Origin: Variovorax paradoxus
GTDB taxonomy: Bacteria > Pseudomonadota > Gammaproteobacteria > Burkholderiales > Burkholderiaceae_C
NCBI RefSeq assembly: GCF_024734665.1
Contig: NZ_CP102931.1
Coordinates: 6,136,001 to 6,200,000 of the forward strand
DNA length: 64,000 bases
Reading direction: 5' to 3'
Shown: in pieces, positions 27,901-34,496 of the stretch
Layout of the letters: every line of letters starts with the position of its first letter
How positions within the stretch are numbered: the stretch's first letter is position 1
Position numbers and translations under genes: made by a program
The notes under the pieces: model-generated
The model's input: the letters and a program-made list of their open reading frames with translations, nothing else
Told to the model about the DNA's origin: nothing
The model's database searches: none

Positions 27901-30395
27901 ATCGACACGTCGCGCCCCTTGCCGGCCGTGATGCTGCCCCCGAGGATGGAAACGCCGTTGCCCGCGCCGTAGCTCATGCCGGCGCCGCCGTTGGCGGCCG
28001 ATGCCGAGGTCAGGAAGGCGCTGTTCGCCGTCAGGCCCTGCATGTCGCTGCCGGTGCCGTCGATGGCCACGCGCCCGCCGGCATCGATGATCGCGCCGCG
28101 CATCGAGATGCCGCCGATGTTGCCCGTGGTCACGTCGGGGAAGGAGCTGTCGACGAAGTCCACGGTGCTGCCGTACACCGCGACGGGGTCCGTGGCCGTC
28201 CAGTTGCGCGAGCTGCCGGTGATGTTCACGTCGCCGGTGCCGGTGCGCAGCACCGTGTCGTTGCTCTCGGTGCCGTCCAGCAGCACACCACCCGCGCCGA
28301 TGCCGCCTGCGCCGGTGATCGCGATGTTGCCCGCGCCGGTGGTCAGGCTGCTGCCCGAGACTTGCACGCCATCGGAGCTCACGTAGTAGCTCGGATCGCC
28401 CGCCGAGCTGCTGGTGCCCTGCCCGCGCAGCGTGATCGCGCCGCTGCCGCCGCAGGCGCCCGAGGCCATCGCGCAGGTGTTCAGCGTGCTGTCGAAGAGC
28501 GAGATGCCCGCGCGGCCGATATTCGGCCCGCCATCGGTGGGCGCAATGCCGCCGACCGCGTAGCCGTTGGCCGCGTCGCTCTGCCCGTAGAAGCGGATGT
28601 TGCCGCCGTTGGTGGCGATGCTCGCGTTGTTGAGTTCGATCACGCCGCCGTCGGTGCCGCCGGCCGAGTTGGCGTTGAAGTCCACGTGCAGCGCGCCGCT
28701 CTCCGAGCGGATCGACGAGCCGCTGGACATCTGGATGTCGCGCAGCGAATCGACCGTGAGGCGCGCATCGCGCCCCTGCGACTTGACGATGCTCGCGTTG
28801 TCCTGGAACACCACGTCGTGCGACTCGCCATCGTTGGAGCCGGTGCGCAGCGTCACGTCGGTCGAGCGGCCCAGCGCGTTGCCGATGGCTGCCGTGCTGA
28901 TGCGCGTGTCGGCCGTGTTCTGCGCGTAGTCCGACGGGTCGTAGGGCGGCACGGTGTTGTCTACATTGAGCGTGCCCTTCGACTCGACCACCCAGGTCCC
29001 ATTGGCGCCGCTCGCGCCGCCCGCCGCGTCGATCTGCGCCAGCTCGGTCACCTCGACCTGCCGCGCCGTGGTGGTGATGGTGCCGCCCGCGCCGCTGCCC
29101 GCGCCGCGCGCCTGGAGCTGGCCGGAGACGTGCGTGTAGTCGGCGCTCAGGTCCACTGTGCCGCCTTGTCCGTTGGCACCGGTGGCGTTCGCGCGAAGCA
29201 CCGAATCGGGCGACATGCTCACTGCGCTGTTGCCCGTTACCTGGATCTGCCCGCCCTTGCTGCCGCCTGCATCCGCGGTCAGGGCGGACAGGCGCACGTA
29301 GTCCGCGCTCGCGGTGATCGAGCCGCCGGCCACGCCCGCTTCGGTACCCGTCACATCGAGGGTGCCGCCGAGCAGCATCTCGTTCGAGCGCGCCGGCGAC
29401 TGGCCACCGTCGAGCACGATCTCGCCGTTGCGCGTGGACAGCGAGAGCGCCCGGATCACGCCGGTCTGGCTCACCACGAGCTGGCGTGCATCGACATCCG
29501 CCGCGGCCGCCATCAACACCACGCGACCGCCATTGGCCGTGATGTTGCTGGTGTTCATGAGCTGCGCGGTGGTGGGACTGTTCTTGTCCCCGATCGTGTC
29601 GGTGGCCTGCAGGTCCGCGAGCTTGAAGGTGGTTTGCCCGTCCAGCGGCACCTTGAAGGTCGTGAGCCCGTCGCCGTCGAAGTCGAGGTTCATCGTGAGC
29701 TTGCTGGCCGACACCAGGCCCACCGAGCCGCGCGCGACGTTGATCTCGCCGTCGTTGCGCACCGAGCCGCCGACCAGCGCCACGGTGCCGCCCTGCGATG
29801 CGGTGATCGACGCGCCGCCCTCCACCCTCACCTGCGCAATGCTGCCCGAGGGGCCGACGAAGACAAGCTGCTCGCTCTTGTCGAAGGCCTTGTTCTCCGA
29901 GCCCGCGGGCATGAAGTTGTTGTTGGCGATGTCCAGCGTGGACGCAACCAGCCCGCCCACGTTGACCGACGAGCCCTTGCCGAACACGATGCCGCTCGGG
30001 TTGATGAGGAACACGCTGCCGCCCGGCAGGTTCGGACTTCCGATCAGCGAGGTCTTGAGCGTGCCGTCGATGCGCGATGCCTGGATGGTGCCGCCGTCAC
30101 CCACCACGCGATTGAGCAGCACCGCACGCGTGCTGGGTTGTGCGATGTCGACCGTGTTGGCCGCACCGATGGAGAAGGTCTGCCAGTTGACGATGCCGCG
30201 CTGGAACGGCTGATTGATGTTCAGCACGTTGCCGTTCCGCGTCATCGTGACGTTGCCGACGATGGCGCCAGGGAGCGTCGAAACGGCGGGCAGTACCTGC
30301 GCCATCGCCGGCGCGAGGCCCGCGCACAGGAGCGACAGCGCAACGGGCCGCAGTTGAAGCCGCCGCTGTTGTGGAATTCGATTGCGTTGCTTCAT
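24969..30395 (-). CDS. two-partner-secretion exoprotein TpsA (filamentous haemagglutinin-like)
   Basis: 1808 residues starting MKQRNRIPQQRR. A signal peptide (ALSLLCAGLAPAMAQ) leads into the TPS secretion domain: NVLNINQP, IVNWQTFSIG, and the hallmark FLINPSGIVFGKG with GGLVAST. The bulk is Gly/Thr/Ala-rich beta-helix repeat with repeated INTSGNV/VSITG-type strands. Near the C-terminus is an MBG-like module (IIANASRPFGYPNPLFSYGI, GDTGAGFAGFLFS). The extreme C-terminus has a Cys pair, Cys1796 and Cys1805, four residues from the end at the nearest. HMW1-type adhesins use such a terminal Cys pair to stay tethered to their TpsB. The start lies 2 nt after the tpsB stop. Likely surface adhesin or matrix protein. 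Confidence 0.92.
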   Translation of the reverse strand: MKQRNRIPQQRRLQLRPVALSLLCAGLAPAMAQVLPAVSTLPGAIVGNVTMTRNGNVLNINQPFQRGIVNWQTFSIGAANTVDIAQPSTRAVLLNRVVGDGGTIQASRIDGTLKTSLIGSPNLPGGSVFLINPSGIVFGKGSSVNVGGLVASTLDIANNNFMPAGSENKAFDKSEQLVFVGPSGSIAQVRVEGGASITASQGGTVALVGGSVRNDGEINVARGSVGLVSASKLTMNLDFDGDGLTTFKVPLDGQTTFKLADLQATDTIGDKNSPTTAQLMNTSNITANGGRVVLMAAAADVDARQLVVSQTGVIRALSLSTRNGEIVLDGGQSPARSNEMLLGGTLDVTGTEAGVAGGSITASADYVRLSALTADAGGSKGGQIQVTGNSAVSMSPDSVLRANATGANGQGGTVDLSADYTHVSGQLQARGAGSGAGGTITTTARQVEVTELAQIDAAGGASGANGTWVVESKGTLNVDNTVPPYDPSDYAQNTADTRISTAAIGNALGRSTDVTLRTGSNDGESHDVVFQDNASIVKSQGRDARLTVDSLRDIQMSSGSSIRSESGALHVDFNANSAGGTDGGVIELNNASIATNGGNIRFYGQSDAANGYAVGGIAPTDGGPNIGRAGISLFDSTLNTCAMASGACGGSGAITLRGQGTSSSAGDPSYYVSSDGVQVSGSSLTTGAGNIAITGAGGIGAGGVLLDGTESNDTVLRTGTGDVNITGSSRNWTATDPVAVYGSTVDFVDSSFPDVTTGNIGGISMRGAIIDAGGRVAIDGTGSDMQGLTANSAFLTSASAANGGAGMSYGAGNGVSILGGSITAGKGRDVSISGTAGGKGFDVANGAATVGNDASAVVLGMEAGGTVRAEGGRIAIDGRGGDVRVGRVNLRDLESGITILPVLDVSSSTGAGGTVSLSGRNVLVTDAFDNVTTIDAGGAGQAGTIDVRATSTIAISDQASLRADAKSATGNGGTVNVIAGDTLRGYGSLSARGGSAGGNGGNIETSAPHFDLTGVRVDASAPVGTAGTWTIDPYNVIIAHGTASGSLTGDPFAPMANSTVQDGDINAALDKGTSVTITTGTGGVATDGNISFDTLAAIQRTTGGAPLTFQLDAAHNISGSGNSNTIQSADGALNVVFNAGVGGQGGTISFNGTINTNGGNVTMNADAGANSNSALSLNGTKIDTRTIAGGDGGPSGFVQLSGRRTLPTTVFSTVPTVDLTGVTIQSSTGDVSITGVGQHGDGVRIQNGTAASQILTTSGDIDIVGIGASYNYSLSPLSVQSVEITGATVVRSVDGNIGIRGLVTPGPLDAPSGGVLLAGTALVTTLGVGNIDIAGESQANGTGVTIAAGAQVNGNNNVVLRASNSGTVDALVVGGNVRAGNVLNLRPGGVDAAGNAVDRTANPITLGGTAATGFAVSADEFTRLDAPTIVAGSNAHAADINVVGPLSVPNALTLQNGDGGNIQLGGALTASKIGLISGGNITQTAAAPITAGTLLARSTGGSVLLDQAANNVSADTVGGGAAGAFRYVDVDTVKLGSVSVAGYDAAGNAPQVVSATSMAADTVFVRTLSGDLLLGANVSSTSGTDLVAASRFQNTGGYTIAGAPWRVWADTWVGETRGGLAGSGLYPNLYHCAYSGLCAVSIPAGANHFIYAQQPVATVIIANASRPFGYPNPLFSYGIGGLILGDTGAGFAGFLFSPALQASPQGAYPINGTFTSAEGYAVNVVPGTLFVGGLPNLPRPDVLRDLPATWVYDRNIGPPPICFATGPLEGDRATQGSDVLAREWSRVRSRPNLSSCVDTEKRNGCADF

Positions 30396-30397
30396 GG

Positions 30398-32185
30398 TCA
30401 GAACGCCTTGATGAGCTGCACGTACAGCCTCGGGTTGCGGCCACCGCCATCGGTCAGCGCGGGCGGCGTGCCGGCGCGCCAGGCGAGCGTGGCGTTGATC
30501 GAGAAATTGCCCGGCCGCGACCAGCTCAGGCCCACGCCGTAGCCGCGCAGGCTGTGGCTGTTGATGCCGTCGTAGGGCGTCGGGTTGCGCACGATCTTTC
30601 CGTGCGCGGCGTCGTAGAAGAGGAAGGGCGTGAGCTCTTCGTTCAGCGACCAGCGCCATTCGACCGTGCCGATCACGCCCTGGTCCACCAGCAGTTCGCC
30701 CGAGGGGTAGGCACGCACCGCGCGCGCGCCGCCGAGTGCGAGTTTTTCCGAGGCGTCGAGGTTTTTGCTCGCCCATTGCCCGCCCACCGACAGGTACAGC
30801 GAGTGGCGCGGCACGATGGCCTGCAGGCGCGAGAGCTGGAAGCTCAGCTTGGTGAAGCCGCCTTCGGTGTTGTGGCCGGTGATGCTGCGATCGAAGTCGC
30901 GGCTTTCCGGGTCGCGGATCGAGAGGTTGCCGTGGTACAGCGTGCCCGAGCTGGCCCAGTAGCCGCCACCCAGCAGATCGTCGCGGCGCTCCCAGGTCCA
31001 GCCCAGGCTCAGGCCGTTGACGCGTTTCTTCGAGCTGAAGTCGGCTGCGCGCAGTTCGTCGGTAAGGTCTTTCACATCGACGCCCAGGCGCAGGAACAGG
31101 TTCTGCTGGCGCTGGCGGATCAGCGGATAGTTGAGCGAAAAATCGAGCACGTTGGCACGGCCGCGTGCATCGAGGTCGACGAACTGGCCGCCGAGCTCGT
31201 AGCTCACCCGCGACAGGCCGACGCCCGCGCGAAGCCCGCTGGTGCCGATGGGCGCCTCGTAGGCAATGCGGCCGTATTGCAGCGCGTTGCTGTCGGACAC
31301 CATCACGCGCATGTCGAGGTTGTCGCCGATGCCGAAGGGGCTGAGCCAGCGCGCCGTGCCGCCCACGCGGTAGCGGCCCGATTCCTTGGTGCCGTGGTTG
31401 TCGGCCTCTGCCGTGAAGGCCCAGCGCGGCGCGGCCGCCACTTCGACCGACAGGTCGGTGGTGCCGGCCTGCGCTCCTTCCTGCAGTCCCGAGGACACCT
31501 TGACGCCGGGCTGGTCCGACAGCAGCAGCATCGCGCGTTCATAAGCCGGCGCGCTCACGGCCTCGCCGGGCTGCAGTGGCGCGAGGAAGCCGCGCACGCG
31601 CGACTCGGCAATGGGCGCGTCGGGCGCAACCACCACGTCGACCTTGCCGAGGCGGCCTTCGATGACGCTGATCTCGACGATGCCGTCGCGCACGGTCTGC
31701 ACGGGCACCACGGCCTGCGCGAGGAAATAGCCTCGTTCCTTGTAGCGGGCGGTGATGGCCTTCGCCAGTTCTTCGAGGTCAGTGAGCGTGACGTCGCGGC
31801 CGATGTAGGGGCCGGTGATGGTCTGCAGCTCTTCGTTTGTCAGCGCTTTGACGCCGTTGAGCCGCAGGTCGTTGAGCTTGAATGTCGCGCCTGTGGGGCG
31901 TGGTGGTGCGGGCAGGCTCTGCGGTGCGACGGCGCCGGTTGCTTGCGCGAGCGGGCGGTCGCAGGTGCCGCAGGGGTCCTTGGTGGGCAGCAGTTCGGTG
32001 CTGTCGCCGGCATCGTTGGCCGACGTGGCTTGCGGCTCGGCCTGCGCCTGCTCCTGGGCATGCGCGCGATCGGCAGCCATGAAGAACATGGCCGACACCA
32101 GCGCGCCGGCGGCCCAGGCAACGGGACGCAGCGCGCTGCGCGGATCAAGAGCAAGGGAGCGGTTTCTGTTCATGGCATTGCGCAT
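30398..32185 (-). CDS. ShlB/FhaC/HecB-family outer-membrane transporter TpsB
   Basis: 595 residues. Signal peptide at the N-terminus (LVSAMFFMAADRAHAQ), a spacer with a CGTC pair, POTRA domain(s) from about residue 101 (FKLNDLRLNGVKALTNEELQ ... GYFLAQAVVPVQ, GIVEISVIEGRLG), then a 16-strand barrel with the loop-6 motif present as VRAYPSGE (usual VRGY/VRGF). It ends in Phe as barrel proteins do. It secretes the TpsA encoded right after it. The SD (GGGAG) sits inside the last codons of the CHAT gene, so CHAT, TpsB and TpsA are coupled. An ATG four codons in (32173) is a possible alternative start. Confidence 0.95.
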   Translation of the reverse strand: MRNAMNRNRSLALDPRSALRPVAWAAGALVSAMFFMAADRAHAQEQAQAEPQATSANDAGDSTELLPTKDPCGTCDRPLAQATGAVAPQSLPAPPRPTGATFKLNDLRLNGVKALTNEELQTITGPYIGRDVTLTDLEELAKAITARYKERGYFLAQAVVPVQTVRDGIVEISVIEGRLGKVDVVVAPDAPIAESRVRGFLAPLQPGEAVSAPAYERAMLLLSDQPGVKVSSGLQEGAQAGTTDLSVEVAAAPRWAFTAEADNHGTKESGRYRVGGTARWLSPFGIGDNLDMRVMVSDSNALQYGRIAYEAPIGTSGLRAGVGLSRVSYELGGQFVDLDARGRANVLDFSLNYPLIRQRQQNLFLRLGVDVKDLTDELRAADFSSKKRVNGLSLGWTWERRDDLLGGGYWASSGTLYHGNLSIRDPESRDFDRSITGHNTEGGFTKLSFQLSRLQAIVPRHSLYLSVGGQWASKNLDASEKLALGGARAVRAYPSGELLVDQGVIGTVEWRWSLNEELTPFLFYDAAHGKIVRNPTPYDGINSHSLRGYGVGLSWSRPGNFSINATLAWRAGTPPALTDGGGRNPRLYVQLIKAF

Positions 32186-32188
32186 GGC

Positions 32189-34333
32189 TCAGCTCCCTAC
32201 CGTCAGGCGCCAGTTGCCGATGAGGTTGAACGGCGCCCAGAAGAAGGGATGGGACATCTTTGGGTCCTTCAATACAGCGAGTTGCCCGGCCTGCATGGCC
32301 TTCTGGATGTCGCGGCCCTTGGCCAGCTCGCCGTAGAGCGTGCTCATGAGCACAGCGGTCGCGTCGTCCGACACCGGCCACAGCGAGGCGATCAGGCTGG
32401 AGCTTCCAGCCGAGAGAAACGAGCGCGTGAAGCCCAGCACCTCGTCGCCCTGCGCGATGCGCCCCAGCCCCGATTCGCAGGCCGACAGCGTGACCAGCGC
32501 GGTGCCGTCCATCGGCAGCTCGAGGATCTCGTGAGCCTCCAGAAAATTCTGCTTGCCGCCCTCGTTGGCCAGCAGGATGCGCGAGTACAGCGGATCGACC
32601 GCATCCGCCTCTGCATGCGCCGCCACGTGCATCAGCGGCGAGCGCGAGGCCACGTCGCGGAACTGCGTCTTGGTGGCGGCCGCGCCCATGTACACGGTGT
32701 TGCGCGGGAACAGCTGTGCGAGCTGCTTCACTTCCGTCTCGGCGCCGGGCAGGTCGTACTTGTCCTCGATGCGCGGATTGCCGAAGGCGGTGAGCGATGC
32801 GTTCACGCGCGGCGTGCGCTGCGCGAGCTGCACCGCGATGCTGATCGACGGCGCCACCGCCACCGGATGCGTCTCTATGACGTAGCGGCCGTCGAGCCGC
32901 AGCGCCTGGAACGGCAGGTAGTGCAAGGGCCCGTGCGGCACCACGATCAGCCTCTGCCCCGGTGCCAGGCCGAGCGGCCCGAGCAGTGCGGCGCCCAGCT
33001 TGTCTGCGTTGGTGATGGCGGTGCGGCGGCCGCGCACGATGGAGTTGCGGAAAGTCTCGACCAGCTCGTTGAGCTCGTCGCGCTTCACCGCCACCGTCTT
33101 CTCCGTGATGCTGCTCGAGCTCACGACCCACACCACGAGCCGGTCGGGCAGCGAGTGGAACTGCACTACGCGTTCGTCGGGCGCCAGCGTGCGCTGCAGC
33201 GTGGCAAGGTCGACTGTGTTGGCGGCCTGCTCGTTGATCTTCGCGCGGCCGCGCACCGCATCGAGCAGCGCGCGCGAGCGGCTGTGCTCGCTCACCTCGA
33301 ATGCAGCCCGCGCATCGCCCGCGTCGCTGTAGACGGCCACGCCGCGCTCGAACACCGTCTGCAGGTCCGAGAACAGGCCCATCTTGAATTCTTCGCTGCG
33401 GAACTTGGCGCGCACCTTGTCGACATCGCCCAGCGCGCGGCCCACGGCCTCGGCCGCGGCCTGCTTCTGGCCCAGCGCGAGTTCGCTGCGCGCCACACCG
33501 TCCCAGGCCCAGAGACGGTAGTACTCGGTGTCCGCGCCGACCTGGCGCGCCGTGAGCGCGCGGTACATGTCGCGCGCCTCGGCCGGCTTGTTCTCGGCCA
33601 GCAGCAGGCGGGCGCGGGTGCGGTCGAGCTGCGCGGTGAGTGGTGCGTCCTTCGGCGGCGCCATGGTGCCGAGCACTTCGCGTGCCCGTGCGGGGTCGCC
33701 CGATTCGATCAGCGCATTGACCAGCGAGGCCTGCACCAGCGGCGCGTAGCGCGGCGAGCTGTTGGCCAGTGCCTCGTCATAGCTGAGCACCGCGCCGGAG
33801 AAATCGCCGCGGCGCGTGCGCACGTCGCCGATCACCTTCTGCACGGGGCCGACCACCAGCTTGGGGTCGCGCGCCTGGTGCCTGAGCGCTTCGCGTGCGA
33901 ACTCTTCGGCCTTCTCGAGCTGGCCCGAATAGCTGTAGACAATGGCCAGGTCGCGATTGGCCATGGCCATCAGGTTCGGGTCGTTGGTGGCGTTCGCCAG
34001 GTGCAGCGCCTTGCTCGCGGCGCGCACGCTCTGGCGAAACTCGCCGGCCTCGGCCAGCGCAACGGCCTGGCTGCAGTACTGGTAGCCCGAGAGCTTGACC
34101 GCGTCCTGCCCATAGAGAACAGCGCCTTCGCTGGTCAATGCCAGCAAGGTGTCGGTGTCGGCCAGTCGGGCCTGCTCCATCTTGCTGGCCGCGGCTTCGG
34201 CGCTCGTCGCCTGCTGCGCCGATGCCAAAGAGCCGTAGCCCAGGAGAAGAATGCCAGCCAGACCGAGCGCACCTGCGAAGCCCGCACGATGACGTGCAGG
34301 GCGCTCCCATCCCCATCTTGAAAACCACGCCAT
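32189..34333 (-). CDS. CHAT-domain protease with TPR repeats, secreted
   Basis: 714 residues from the ATG at 34333 (MAWFSRWGW); an ATG nine codons upstream (34360) is also open. A signal peptide (ALGLAGILLLGYGSLASAQQ) implies export to the periplasm. Residues about 60-330 are TPR-like helical repeats (AVALAEAGEFRQSVRAASKAL, GQLEKAEEFAREAL). The CHAT domain, a caspase relative, fills the C-terminal half, with the catalytic dyad His573 (HVAAHAEAD) and Cys619 (TLSACESGLG) both present, plus LIVVPHGPLHYLPFQAL. It is first in the operon with tpsB and tpsA. Cyanobacteria also pair CHAT proteins with haemagglutinin-type secretion genes. A role in maturing or releasing TpsA is inference. Confidence 0.92.
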   Translation of the reverse strand: MAWFSRWGWERPARHRAGFAGALGLAGILLLGYGSLASAQQATSAEAAASKMEQARLADTDTLLALTSEGAVLYGQDAVKLSGYQYCSQAVALAEAGEFRQSVRAASKALHLANATNDPNLMAMANRDLAIVYSYSGQLEKAEEFAREALRHQARDPKLVVGPVQKVIGDVRTRRGDFSGAVLSYDEALANSSPRYAPLVQASLVNALIESGDPARAREVLGTMAPPKDAPLTAQLDRTRARLLLAENKPAEARDMYRALTARQVGADTEYYRLWAWDGVARSELALGQKQAAAEAVGRALGDVDKVRAKFRSEEFKMGLFSDLQTVFERGVAVYSDAGDARAAFEVSEHSRSRALLDAVRGRAKINEQAANTVDLATLQRTLAPDERVVQFHSLPDRLVVWVVSSSSITEKTVAVKRDELNELVETFRNSIVRGRRTAITNADKLGAALLGPLGLAPGQRLIVVPHGPLHYLPFQALRLDGRYVIETHPVAVAPSISIAVQLAQRTPRVNASLTAFGNPRIEDKYDLPGAETEVKQLAQLFPRNTVYMGAAATKTQFRDVASRSPLMHVAAHAEADAVDPLYSRILLANEGGKQNFLEAHEILELPMDGTALVTLSACESGLGRIAQGDEVLGFTRSFLSAGSSSLIASLWPVSDDATAVLMSTLYGELAKGRDIQKAMQAGQLAVLKDPKMSHPFFWAPFNLIGNWRLTVGS

Positions 34334-34457
34334 TGAACCCCCTGCGTGCGGCCCATGCATCCGCTGCTGCGGATGTTCGACGCCGCGGGAGTGCGCGCCG
34401 TTCAGGCCTCGGGGGGAAAGTCTAGGAGCGGCCTCCTGCCGCGCCTATTCTCAATAC

Positions 34458-34483
34458 GGTCTAGCGCTAAAGGACTAAGAGGG
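34458..34483 (-). promoter_or_regulatory. direct-repeat element upstream of the CHAT-TPS operon
   Basis: On the minus strand TAGTCC (34477-34472) and TAGACC (34463-34458) are 8 nt apart, enclosing the palindrome TAGCGCTA (34462-34469). It lies about 125-150 bp before the CHAT start, in the 163-bp gap after the nuclease gene. It resembles the element before tssK. A TTGACC at 34500-34495 could be a -35 hexamer, but it overlaps the nuclease stop codon and I see no convincing -10. Confidence 0.35.
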
Positions 34484-34496
34484 TGCTTGCGCCAGG

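Noticed and set aside
24969..30395. Repeated short units in tpsA as a possible CRISPR or satellite array
   Set aside because: The repeats are degenerate protein-level beta-helix units without constant spacing or identical DNA repeats.
25452..30542. A 1696-codon open frame antisense to tpsA
   Set aside because: It is Arg/Ala/His/Val-rich mirror sequence of a GC-rich, biased-codon gene, with no domain or ribosome site; tpsA on the other strand has signal peptide and TPS motifs.
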